A DNA stretch of 64,000 nucleotides from assembly GCA_036170535.1 (NCBI GenBank), contig JAVHPJ010000242.1:11997-75996 (forward strand). Reading direction: 5' to 3'. Numbering within the stretch: position 1 is the stretch's first letter; every line of letters begins with the position of its first letter. Source of the stretch: SSF53 sp036170535 (GTDB taxonomy: Bacteria; Spirochaetota; Leptospiria; Leptospirales; Leptonemataceae). Positions 9,367 through 17,004 of this stretch are shown here, piece by piece. The notes beneath the pieces were generated by a model. The model searched no databases and was not told the origin of the DNA. It was given only the letters and a program-made list of their open reading frames with translations. The translations under genes were made by a program, and so were the position numbers.

Positions 9367-9437
9367 AGCGGGCGAAGGGACTCGAACCCTCTCCAGAAGC
9401 TTGGAAGGCTGCTGTGCTACCGTTACACTACGCCCGC
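9367..9437 (-). tRNA. tRNA-Gly (anticodon TCC)
   Basis: A 71-nt cloverleaf reads on the minus strand. Acceptor arms GCGGGCG and CGCCCGC pair perfectly; discriminator base is U, as usual for Gly. D-loop region AGTGTAACGGTAG, anticodon loop with TTCCAAG (anticodon TCC), and T arm with GGTTCGAGTCC are present. CCA is not encoded (GCA follows). It lies upstream of phoB in the same direction. Confidence 0.95.
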
Positions 9438-9677
9438 AATGCAACCGGTCCAGACTTCCCCGGGCGCGGCGAGCGTCAAGTGGAAGTTCAGCGGTCGGCA
9501 GCCGCAGCTTGAATTGGCCGGATTCCGCCAGGCGGGGGCGGGGCGGTCGGCCGGGCAGCGCGGACCTTCGCGCGCGGTTTTTCTGCGACGTGCGGGCGCC
9601 GGGGCCGGCGCCGGCCGCCTTGCTGCGCAAACGCGCGACTATTCCATTATTCGAAGGCGCCGTCGCACAATATGCGC

Positions 9678-10421
9678 TTATTCGCCGCCGGCCGCCTCGT
9701 TGTAGTTAATTTCGAACAAATCGTAATTGGTGTCGCGCACAGCGGCGACATAGGCGACGGACACGCCGATGAAGTACGGTTTGGCGGAGTTCATTACGCG
9801 CAGGATGTGCTGCGCCATGACCTCGTCCGTGAGAGAAAAGGGATGCACCTTGCGGCGTTCCTGATCGTAATACAGACCTTCCCAGGTGCCCACGACCGTG
9901 CCGCGGTACTCAAGCCGGAGCACGCGGCCGTAAATAGAAAAGCTGCGCTTGCCGCCGCTGCGGTCGACGCGCTGTACGAGCGGCAGATCCGCCGGCGGCG
10001 CCTCCGCCCAGGACTCGGCGCCTACGACCTCAAAGTCAGAATCGAGGGACAGCGGCGCAATGCGGTGAATACGAAAGCGCACCAGCATTTCGCGACCAAC
10101 GTTGCGCCGGATGAAGTCGGCCGTCTCTTTGTTGTCCACGTCGACGCTGAATTCGAGCGTTTCCGCTTCCGGCTTGTAACATTGGTTGTCCGTTTCCGAA
10201 CATTCCTCCGCCGGATCAAAGGTCGCGCGTTTCAGCTGACCTTCCCAGGAATCAAACACAATGCCGGACTGCTCCAGCTTGACAATCTGCACGACCGCCG
10301 CGCCTTCCGAATAGGTCCCGATCGCAAACAATGCATTTGCGGGATACGCGAGCGCGAGACCCGGCAGCGCCAGCGCGAGGCCAAACGTGAGTTTGCGAAT
10401 TTCGCCGTGCAGATTGCGCAT
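9678..10421 (-). CDS. exported protein, FAIGTYSEG family, copy 2
   Basis: Exported 247-residue protein of unknown function: signal peptide (LTFGLALALPGLALAYPANA) then the motif FAIGTYSEG. It is a close paralogue of the next upstream gene. Both keep a DSWEG motif, a Cys pair around N-Q-C-Y, a VDRSGGKRSFS / VDRSGGRRNFS block, KVHPFS, YFIGVSVAYV and a C-terminal EIN(Y/F)NEAAGG. Its ribosome site (TGAGG) contains the stop codon of the upstream gene, so the pair is translated from one message. Proteins of this type are known to me as uncharacterised Leptospira proteins. Mature protein is probably periplasmic; no lipobox or membrane anchor is seen. Confidence 0.8.
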   Translation of the reverse strand: MRNLHGEIRKLTFGLALALPGLALAYPANALFAIGTYSEGAAVVQIVKLEQSGIVFDSWEGQLKRATFDPAEECSETDNQCYKPEAETLEFSVDVDNKETADFIRRNVGREMLVRFRIHRIAPLSLDSDFEVVGAESWAEAPPADLPLVQRVDRSGGKRSFSIYGRVLRLEYRGTVVGTWEGLYYDQERRKVHPFSLTDEVMAQHILRVMNSAKPYFIGVSVAYVAAVRDTNYDLFEINYNEAAGGE

Positions 10422-10432
10422 AAACGCAGACC

Positions 10433-11179
10433 TCAGTTCGCGCCGCCAGCGGCTTCGTTAAAGTTAATTTCAAAGATGTCGTAGTCGGACTCGCGCACGC
10501 CGGTGACGTAAGCCACTGACACGCCGATGAAGTAGCTGCCGCCCTGTTGCATGACGGCGTAGATGTGCTCGGCCATATCGCCGTCGGTGACGGAGAAGGG
10601 ATGCACCTTGTTGTTTTGTTCGTCCAGATACAGGCCTTCGTAGGTTTTCACAGCCGTGCCGCGGCGTTCCATCTGCAGTATGCGGCCGCGGACGGAAAAG
10701 TTGCGCCGGCCGCCGGAGCGATCGACTACTTTGCGCTCTGCGACCCGCGCTTCGCTGCGCGTTTCCGGCAGTTTCGCTTCCAGAATTTCGATATCGGAGT
10801 CGAGCGCCAGGGCTTCGATGCGGTGGGTGCGATAACGTATCAGAATTTGACGACCGATGTTGTTGCGCATCACGTCCACGGCTTCGTGGGTTTCCGGGCG
10901 CACGCTGATCGCTTCGATGCGTTCGGTCGGCGTGTAACACTGATTTGCGGCCTCGTCGCAGGCCTCGCCGGAGTCGAAATGCGCCAGCGCCACGTCGCCT
11001 TCCCAGGAGTCGATGAAGATGCCGCGTTGTTCAAACTTCTTGAGAGTTACAAAGGCCCAGCCTTCGCTGTAGGTTCCAATTGCAAAGAGGGGCGAGGCGG
11101 AAACCAGGCCGATCAGCAGCGCCAGCGCGGCGGCCGACGAAACACGCGAAGCGGAAAAAATAGAGCGATTCCTCAACAT
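10433..11179 (-). CDS. exported protein, FAIGTYSEG family, copy 1
   Basis: First gene of the tandem pair, 248 residues, with signal peptide (SAAALALLIGLVSASPLFA) followed by FAIGTYSEGWAF. A Cys pair (CDEAANQC) matches CSETDNQC of the second copy, which suggests a conserved disulfide. Start ATG 11179 has a good ribosome site (GGAG, 6-base spacing). The N-terminal half differs more between copies than the C-terminal half, consistent with duplication and partial divergence. Function unknown. Confidence 0.8.
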   Translation of the reverse strand: MLRNRSIFSASRVSSAAALALLIGLVSASPLFAIGTYSEGWAFVTLKKFEQRGIFIDSWEGDVALAHFDSGEACDEAANQCYTPTERIEAISVRPETHEAVDVMRNNIGRQILIRYRTHRIEALALDSDIEILEAKLPETRSEARVAERKVVDRSGGRRNFSVRGRILQMERRGTAVKTYEGLYLDEQNNKVHPFSVTDGDMAEHIYAVMQQGGSYFIGVSVAYVTGVRESDYDIFEINFNEAAGGAN

Positions 11180-11360
11180 ACAAGACTCCGTGCGGGGTAA
11201 GGTTGCAAGCGCGCATGCCGCGTCGCCGCAGTGTGACTGCAGGATTCAAAGGCGAATGGACATCTGTAAAGCGCCTTTTTGGCGCGGTTGACAAAAAGCA
11301 GGGGGCGGGCAGGCTCGGACGGCCTGCGACTTAACGCGGCGCATAAAGCGGAGCCTGAGT

Positions 11361-12641
11361 ATGAGCGAACTGTTGCGAATTGATTTCACCTATGCGGATG
11401 CCGCGCGGAGCGCAAGCCTGGCAGCGGCTGCAGAAGCGGCGCGTGATACGCTGGTCGGCCGCAAGGGCCCGGGCGCCGATTTTCTGGGCTGGTTGGATCT
11501 GCCGGCGCAAAACACCGCCGCACAGCTGAATGTTATCGAAGCGGCCGCGCGTCAGATTCGCTCGGCGGAAGCGCTGGTTGTCGTCGGTATTGGCGGATCC
11601 TATCTGGGCGCGCGAGCCGTGATTGAAACGCTCTCGCCGCCTTTCGCCGCCGGCTTTCCAATTTATTACGCCGGCCACCAGATGGATGCGCGCTATCATG
11701 CGGCACTGCTGGAACATCTGGCCGGCAAGCGTTACGCGGTGAACGTCATCAGCAAAAGCGGCACCACGACCGAACCCGGCGTCGCATTTCGTCTGTTATG
11801 GAAAGAACTCTCCGCGCGCTACGACGCCGCTGCGCTAAAACAACTCGTCTACGCCACCACCGATGCAAAAAAAGGCAGCCTGCGTTCGCTCGCCAATCGG
11901 GCCGGACTGGAAACCTTTGTGATTCCCGACGACGTCGGCGGACGATTCAGCGTATTTTCGCCGGTGGGACTGTTACCGATTGCGGCGGCCGGCGTAGATA
12001 TCCGCGCGCTGGTTGAAGGCGCGCAGCAGATGGCGGCGTATCTCGAAGGACCGGGCAAAACGTTTGATAAAAATCCCGCGCTGCAGTACGCGGCCTTTCG
12101 CAACGCGCAGTATCGCAACGGCAAAAAAATTGAAATCCTCGCCAGTTACCAGGCCGGGCTCGCGTATTTTCACGAGTGGTGGAAACAACTCTACGGCGAA
12201 TCGGAAGGCAAAAACGGCAAGGGCATTTTTCCCGCTTCGGTCTCGCTCAGCACGGATCTGCATTCGATGGGGCAGTGGATGCAGGACGGCGAGCGCATCA
12301 TTTTTGAAACCGTGCTGGATGTGGAAAACGTCCCCGGACCCACGCTCTTCTCCCAGGACAACGACGACGACGGCCTGAACTATCTGGCCGGCAAAACCTT
12401 AAACGCCGTCAACCGCACCGCCCTGGAAGCGACGCTCGCTGCCCACCGCGACGGCGGCGTGGAAGCCGCGCGCATTCTGATTCCGGATTTGAGTCCGACG
12501 AGTCTGGGCGCTTTGATTTATATGTTCGAATACGCGTGCGGGGTGTCGGCGTACATGCTGGGCGTCAATCCCTTTGATCAACCGGGTGTTGAGGCGTACA
12601 AGAATAACATGTTTAAGATGTTGGGGAAAGTTGGCCACTGA
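11361..12641 (+). CDS. pgi: glucose-6-phosphate isomerase
   Basis: Cytoplasmic glycolytic enzyme interconverting glucose-6-phosphate and fructose-6-phosphate. The 426 residues match the short bacterial form. Visible motifs: GIGGSYLGARAVIE (about residue 75), the phosphate-binding SKSGTTTEP (about 134), GGRFSVFSPVGLLP (about 194) and the C-terminal signature NPFDQPGVEAYKNNMF with its active-site Lys. GGAG sits 8 bases upstream of ATG 11361. The stop codon overlaps the first base pairs of the repeat array that follows, so the array is probably the 3' end of its transcript. Confidence 0.95.
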   Translation: MSELLRIDFTYADAARSASLAAAAEAARDTLVGRKGPGADFLGWLDLPAQNTAAQLNVIEAAARQIRSAEALVVVGIGGSYLGARAVIETLSPPFAAGFPIYYAGHQMDARYHAALLEHLAGKRYAVNVISKSGTTTEPGVAFRLLWKELSARYDAAALKQLVYATTDAKKGSLRSLANRAGLETFVIPDDVGGRFSVFSPVGLLPIAAAGVDIRALVEGAQQMAAYLEGPGKTFDKNPALQYAAFRNAQYRNGKKIEILASYQAGLAYFHEWWKQLYGESEGKNGKGIFPASVSLSTDLHSMGQWMQDGERIIFETVLDVENVPGPTLFSQDNDDDGLNYLAGKTLNAVNRTALEATLAAHRDGGVEAARILIPDLSPTSLGALIYMFEYACGVSAYMLGVNPFDQPGVEAYKNNMFKMLGKVGH

Positions 12642-13143
12642 TGGCTTCTCGTCCCAGCGAGGCGCACCTCGTGCGCTTATCGCTGGGCGGCTCGCCCTCC
12701 ATGGCTCGCTTTCGAGAAGCCATCAATGGCTTGCGGATTGAGGGTTCTTGCCCGCACGAGGCGGGCGCCGGGCCGCTTGTCGGTCAGGCGAGGCGCTCTG
12801 ATTCAATGGGCAACGCTCCATGTATTCGCGTTGCAAGGGGTGCGCTTCCCGCGCTTTGCGCGGAAAGCGTCATGCGCTTATCGCTGGGAGGCTCGCCCTC
12901 CCTGGCTCGCTTTCAAGAACCCGTCAGTGGCTTGCGGATGGATGGCTTCTCGTCCCAGCGAGGCGCACTGATTCTATGGGCAACGCTCCACGGATTCGCG
13001 TTGCAAGGGGTGCGCTTCCCGCGCAAGGCGCGGAAAGCGTCTGCGCTTATCGCTGGGCGGCTCGCCCTCCATGGCTCGCTTTCGAGAAGCCATCAATGGC
13101 TTGCGGATTGAGGGTTCTTGCCCGCACAAGGCGGGCGCCGGGC
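12640..13143. repeat. array of imperfect repeats built of short hairpins
   Basis: About 504 bases directly after the pgi stop made of interleaved repeats. A 101-bp unit occurs at 12673-12773 and 13043-13143 with one visible difference, and a diverged part copy begins at 12874. A second unit (core GCAACGCTCC...GCGTTGCAAGGGG) occurs at about 12806 and 12976. Within units, stems are kept while loops change: GCCCGC-acgag-GCGGGC (12750-12766) versus loop acaag (13120-13136); CGCTTCCCGCGC-ttt-GCGCGGAAAGCG (12843-12869) versus loop aag (13013-13039). AAGCCAT-CA-ATGGCTT occurs at 12717 and 13087. Outer arms GATGGCTTCTCG (12640) and CGAGAAGCCATC (12713) enclose a nested stem. The reading frames crossing it simply translate the repeat, so I call no gene. 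Confidence 0.85.
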
Positions 13144-13148
13144 TGTAT

Positions 13149-13934
13149 CTATTGCGCCGCAATCCGATCGATCAATTGGGAGCAAACCCGATCGACCTTC
13201 TTTTTTCGTTTTAGATAGGAAGGATGATAGGTCCAGTGAAGATGCACATCATATTCACCGGGGATCGTGTAGTGCCATAAGAAGTCATCGGCTTGCGTCT
13301 CCCGGACGTTCTGCTTGTCCTTGAAGAATTGCTCGGGCTCAAAGCGATTTGTCATAACGACTATATGCTTGGGTTCAAGGTTCCGCTGAAAAAAATCAAA
13401 GGTTCCGAAAATCGCCTGGGCGCACTTAAAGGCCCTCTCGTAGTCTTGTGCGTTAAATGCGCGCAGCCATGCGTAGGTTTCGCGCGGCTGCAATTTTGCG
13501 AAGTAGTCAGGATAAATCAAGGCGCCGATATTTCCACAGGCGAAACTCGATAGTGCTTCATGCTGCTCTTTCAGTTCTTCCTGCTTGTAGAACGAGCTGC
13601 CCGTCTTGGTTTTATCTTTCAGCATCACCCGTATCGGCACTTCCCAGAAGTAAAATCGATCGTTTAAGTACCAATTCAGAAAGCTGTTCACTGGATCCTC
13701 AAACCAAAAAGCATCCCAGTCCCTGTGGTGCTTCTGGAAAAACTCCGCCGTCTTTTCGGGTTTATCCTTTTGTTCGACTAAGACGCCCGGATCCTGACCC
13801 AGGAATAGCACGCCCCTGCGGCGCCGGTAGTTTTTGCCGGCTTTAGGCAGGGCCGGCAGCAGAGTTTCCAGAGGCAGGGCGTGCAGGAGTTCGCTCTGCT
13901 GAAGTTCGCTAACGTACTGGTTAATTTCTTGCAT
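13149..13934 (-). CDS. uracil-DNA-glycosylase-fold-like protein
   Basis: Soluble 261-residue protein, not a recognised standard family. It carries GVLFLGQDPG at residues 41-50 and TYHPSYL with His at about 237. These resemble the two catalytic loops of the uracil-DNA glycosylase superfamily (family 1: GQDPYH and HPSPL; families 4-6: G-x-x-PG and HPS). The GQDPG form is intermediate. The central region is rich in Trp, Phe and Tyr and has no recognisable iron-sulfur cysteines. Start ATG 13934 has GAGG 10 bases upstream. The gene lies in the GC-poor stretch between the repeat array and a small membrane protein. Base-repair or nucleic-acid activity is inference from motifs only. Confidence 0.6.
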   Translation of the reverse strand: MQEINQYVSELQQSELLHALPLETLLPALPKAGKNYRRRRGVLFLGQDPGVLVEQKDKPEKTAEFFQKHHRDWDAFWFEDPVNSFLNWYLNDRFYFWEVPIRVMLKDKTKTGSSFYKQEELKEQHEALSSFACGNIGALIYPDYFAKLQPRETYAWLRAFNAQDYERAFKCAQAIFGTFDFFQRNLEPKHIVVMTNRFEPEQFFKDKQNVRETQADDFLWHYTIPGEYDVHLHWTYHPSYLKRKKKVDRVCSQLIDRIAAQ

Positions 13935-14257
13935 GGGTGTTTTGCCTCGGGTGCCGGGTGCGGAGATGACTCACAAAGGCCGTAAGGTTTGCTGCGTCCG
14001 CGGCTGATGCGTTCGGAAACATGTAGATCCATGTTTTCGAAGCTCCATTCGGTTTTATCTCTAATCCTACTGTATATCGTTCTACAGTTAAACTGGAAGA
14101 AGTTTACTATCAAGATGGACCTATTTAAGGATGTTGGTCGCGTTGCGTTTTGGAGGCGCAAATGGCCACGGATCAGTGACGGATGGCAAGCAGCTGAACC
14201 GTGGGGGTTCGCCCATCGCGAACCCCGGGACAGCTAAAGCCAAGGAGGCTATGCAGG
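13935..14257. other. GC-poor intergenic stretch with inverted repeats
   Basis: 323 bases without a convincing gene. It holds three inverted repeats: AAACATG-tagatc-CATGTTT (14017-14036), ACTGTA/TACAGT (14069-14088), and a strong stem GGGGTTCGC-ccatc-GCGAACCCC (14204-14226) that could end the minus-strand transcript of the small membrane protein. An 82-codon plus-strand frame (13989-14237) has low-complexity, gene-unlike content and no ribosome site. Confidence 0.5.
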
Positions 14258-14767
14258 CTAGTTTGGATCTGGCGCATTATTAATACCTGACAGTCTTTTC
14301 TCCAAAATGTTGACCCTCTCTCCCAGACTTTTCGTACCTTCAGTTAATCTGCGGAGTTCCTCGTCGGCCGCTCTTTCTTGTAGAAGGCTTGCTATGTTGG
14401 TTCCAATCAGAGTAACGAACGAGGACACTATGGCGGCCAACATAACAGCAAGGGGGTTGGCCCTTTTTTCCAGAATGCTCCAGAAATCATGGTGTTCCCG
14501 GTAGTCGGTAATTTGAATTTCGGGGCGGTCGGTAATGGTAAATGCGGATGTCTCATACCATGTGCCAGTTCGGAAACGAGCATAAACTTCTTGGTCGTTC
14601 GTGAGTCGCAAAAAATGCAGCTTCTTCTGGTACTTAAGTTCTGATTTGCCTTCCATCAAGATCAAATCCAACTTTATTTCGCCTCCGATTTGCTGAGGAC
14701 CTGTTATTGATCCTGCCAGATGCTCTCGGGTTGAGCCAGGTGCGCGAACTACAAAGTCTGGTGGCAT
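14258..14767 (-). CDS. small membrane-anchored coiled-coil protein
   Basis: 169 residues, no family recognised. The first 95 residues look like a soluble beta-rich domain without a signal peptide; one hydrophobic helix follows (about 107-127), then a heptad-like segment with ERAADEELRRL and LGERVNILEKRL typical of a coiled coil. Likely a single-pass inner-membrane protein. It sits alone in the GC-poor stretch, 323 bases from the UDG-like gene on the same strand. Base composition is lower in GC than the neighbours, which suggests transfer. ATG 14767 is the first start; no clear ribosome site. Confidence 0.6.
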   Translation of the reverse strand: MPPDFVVRAPGSTREHLAGSITGPQQIGGEIKLDLILMEGKSELKYQKKLHFLRLTNDQEVYARFRTGTWYETSAFTITDRPEIQITDYREHHDFWSILEKRANPLAVMLAAIVSSFVTLIGTNIASLLQERAADEELRRLTEGTKSLGERVNILEKRLSGINNAPDPN

Positions 14768-15028
14768 ATTTTTTCGATTGTATGACTCGTTTTGGATCGT
14801 TGCTGGTGAAGTCTCTGCGTCACCTTGTGCGCGTCTAAGAAGCCTGAATAGTCGGTCTCAGGATCGATGTCGGAAATTCAGGGTAGGTTTTCCGGTTTCC
14901 ATAGGGTTGTGCGCAGCTAATGTCATTTTGGGACTTTATTGAATTCATCTAATGAGGAGACGTTGCGAAGATGTTGCGGCAATCAAAAAAAACAATAATT
15001 CACAGAAAAAGCGATGATCAAAATGCCC

Positions 15029-15436
15029 TCACCCCAAAAACCCCGCCATGCGCGTGTACAACTCCTCCGGCCACGGCGTAAGCGCGCCGGAGTTTAGCGC
15101 GGAGTATCCGTACAAAAATTGCATCCCGCAGCGTTTTTCTCCGGCGCAGTCTGCGGCAATCGCCAGCAGCGCCGTGGATTTGCGCAGGCGGCGCACGCTG
15201 AGTTGAAAGTCGAGCACGTCGCCCATGCGGCTGGGACGGTGAAAGCGGGCGTCGATGCGCATGGCCGGCGTCCCGGATGCTTTTTCGGCGATCATGCGGG
15301 AAAAGGGATAGTCGAGCGGCCCGGCGAACCAGTCTTCGATCACTTCCACAAACAGGTTAAAGTACTGCGGAGTAAACACTACGCCGGCCGGGTCGCAGTG
15401 CTGGATGCGAACCTGTTTAGTCGTCTGGTATGCCAT
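15029..15436 (-). CDS. hotdog-fold acyl-CoA thioesterase (4-HBT family)
   Basis: Cytoplasmic thioesterase-like protein of about 135 residues. N-terminal TTKQVRIQHCDPAGVVFTPQ holds the catalytic-Asp motif of 4-hydroxybenzoyl-CoA thioesterases (D-P-A-G-V-V-F..Y), followed by MRIDARFHRPSRMGD, the usual acyl-binding strand. The start is set at ATG 15436, just before the conserved domain; the frame continues to TTG 15478, which would run into the hairpin at 15458-15483. Downstream (14768-15028) is T-rich on the coding strand. The substrate cannot be told from sequence. Confidence 0.8.
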   Translation of the reverse strand: MAYQTTKQVRIQHCDPAGVVFTPQYFNLFVEVIEDWFAGPLDYPFSRMIAEKASGTPAMRIDARFHRPSRMGDVLDFQLSVRRLRKSTALLAIAADCAGEKRCGMQFLYGYSALNSGALTPWPEELYTRMAGFLG

Positions 15437-15457
15437 ATTGCGCTCTGGGCTATGGGC

Positions 15458-15483
15458 GCGCCTTGCATTGGGTTGCAAGGCGC
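15458..15483. terminator. hairpin between histidine kinase and thioesterase
   Basis: GCGCCTTGCA (15458-15467) and TGCAAGGCGC (15474-15483) form a perfect 10-bp stem with a 6-base loop, 17 bases past the histidine kinase stop. No T tract follows. The GGGTTGCAAGG sequence is reminiscent of the repeat array after pgi. Confidence 0.5.
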
Positions 15484-15499
15484 TCCGCCGCCCCTGGAC

Positions 15500-16843
15500 C
15501 TACGCCGCGGATGGGCGCCGTTTTGGCGGCTGCGCGGGCAGGCTTACGTAGAATACAGTGCCGGCGCCTTCCTGGCTTTCCAGCCAGATCCGACCGCCAT
15601 GTTTTTCCACGATCGCTTTCACGATGGACATGCCGAGCCCGGTCGAGGTTTCGCCGTGGGTGCCCAGGCGGCGCGCGGTCGAAAATTTATCAAAGATGAC
15701 CTCCTTCAGTTGAGCGGGAATGCCTATGCCGGTGTCCCGGATTTCCAGCACAATGTGGTCGTCCGTCTTGTAGGTTCGGACGTCTATTCTGCCGGACTCA
15801 GGAGTGAATTTCAGGGCGTTTGTCACCAGGTTTCCAATTACGCGTGAAAACTTACTGCGGTCAATTTCGGCGGACAGGTCGCTGGGTTGCACCGTACATT
15901 TGAGGTCGATTTGCTTTTCGTCGGCTTGCCACTTAAAGGGCGCGAGCACATTTGCAAAGTATTGTTCAAGCCGGGTGAGTTCGCGGTCGACTTGATATTC
16001 CTCGCTCTCGAGGAGCGAAATTTCGAGGAGCTCCTGGATCAGCGCTTCGCTTCTTTTGCAGGCGTCCGCTGCAATCTTTAACATGCCCGCTTGTTCTGCT
16101 GTAAGATTCGGGATGTCCAGCTTCAGCATTTGCACTGCCATTTGAATTGCGGTGAGCGGCGTGCGAATGTCATGGGCCACGGCCGCCATAACTCGATCTT
16201 TGCTTTCGTTAAGCTGTTCCAGTTTAAATTTCTGTCGCTTGAGCTCGCGAACGATCGGGCGAAAAATGAACCAGAACTCGGCCAGTAATATCAGCAAGGA
16301 AAGGCAGGCGAGGAGAACTTCAACGACCCGCAGCAGATGGATCTTTTCCCGAGATTCCTGCTCGTACACCGCAACAATCGTGGACATCAGCGGCAGAAAC
16401 AACTCCGTATTGGCGTTAATTTGCGGCAGGGCCGCGGCAATATCCCTGGAGGTTTGGACCGCGGCGATAAGCGAGTAGGTCGAGTTCTGATATGGCGTGA
16501 GAGTCTCAAACATTGCGCCAATCGCCGCAGAACTGTTGGCGTTCAGTTCCAGATCGCGATCTCCGTGCTGCAGGCCCAGGTGAACCCTGTTCCATAACTC
16601 GTTGGCCGCCTTGAGCTCCGGGATCAGATTTGGATCCAGCGCCGCGCGGCCAGCGAGCAGCGCAATGCGTTGACTCAGCATGCGTTGCCGGCCCGCGAGA
16701 TTGATCGCCCGTCCGTCGCTGCGGATATGCACGAGCATCGCATGGATCACAATCTGATTGAGCAGCGTCAAAGCGGCTATGGAAGCAATGGCTATAATGT
16801 AGAGGCGCTTTTCCGTCACGGCGCGGACTGTGAGTCTGATCAT
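15500..16843 (-). CDS. sensor histidine kinase with PilJ/NarX-like sensor
   Basis: 447-residue membrane kinase. TM (about 13-35), a periplasmic helical sensor with RAINLAGRQRMLSQRIALL, the NarX/PilJ-type helix motif, a second TM (about 180-205), then HisKA with VAHDIRTPLTAIQ and HATPase with NLVTNALKFTP, DTGIGIPAQ and GETSTGLGMSIV. ATG 16843 is chosen because AGAGG lies 6 bases upstream and a good promoter lies at 16882-16909, upstream of this ATG but inside the longer frame. No response regulator gene is adjacent, so it is an orphan kinase here. Confidence 0.88.
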   Translation of the reverse strand: MIRLTVRAVTEKRLYIIAIASIAALTLLNQIVIHAMLVHIRSDGRAINLAGRQRMLSQRIALLAGRAALDPNLIPELKAANELWNRVHLGLQHGDRDLELNANSSAAIGAMFETLTPYQNSTYSLIAAVQTSRDIAAALPQINANTELFLPLMSTIVAVYEQESREKIHLLRVVEVLLACLSLLILLAEFWFIFRPIVRELKRQKFKLEQLNESKDRVMAAVAHDIRTPLTAIQMAVQMLKLDIPNLTAEQAGMLKIAADACKRSEALIQELLEISLLESEEYQVDRELTRLEQYFANVLAPFKWQADEKQIDLKCTVQPSDLSAEIDRSKFSRVIGNLVTNALKFTPESGRIDVRTYKTDDHIVLEIRDTGIGIPAQLKEVIFDKFSTARRLGTHGETSTGLGMSIVKAIVEKHGGRIWLESQEGAGTVFYVSLPAQPPKRRPSAA

Positions 16844-16881
16844 GCTGAACCTCTTGGGCAGGCAATCGCGCGGGGCTCTGA

Positions 16882-16909
16882 AAAATAGAGAACCGCCGCG
16901 TCGGGTCAA
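16882..16909 (-). promoter_or_regulatory. sigma-70-like promoter of the PilJ/NarX-like kinase
   Basis: On the minus strand TTGACC and TATTTT are spaced by 16 bases, 38 bases upstream of ATG 16843. Five of six and four of six positions match the consensus boxes. It decides the start: the longer frame (from 16909) would begin within the -35 box. Confidence 0.55.
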
Positions 16910-17004
16910 ACAAAAAGTGGCATTAATAGACGGAAAATGTTAATCGTCGGCGACTGAGTGGTCTTTCCCGCTAAAACTTCGGCTGAACGTCGCTTACGGC
17001 GCGG

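Noticed and set aside
11288..11320. TTGACA upstream of pgi
   Set aside because: The following 17-19 bases lead into a GC-rich stretch with no -10 box.
12640..13143. CRISPR array
   Set aside because: Repeats are about 100 bases long, imperfect, interleaved and self-complementary; there are no regular unique spacers and no cas genes.
12641..13218. Plus-strand frames of 81-156 codons across the pgi-side repeats
   Set aside because: They only translate the repeated DNA, in two different frames with the same sort of content, and have no ribosome sites.
13989..14237. 82-codon plus-strand frame in the GC-poor stretch
   Set aside because: No ribosome site, composition not protein-like, and it spans two inverted repeats.
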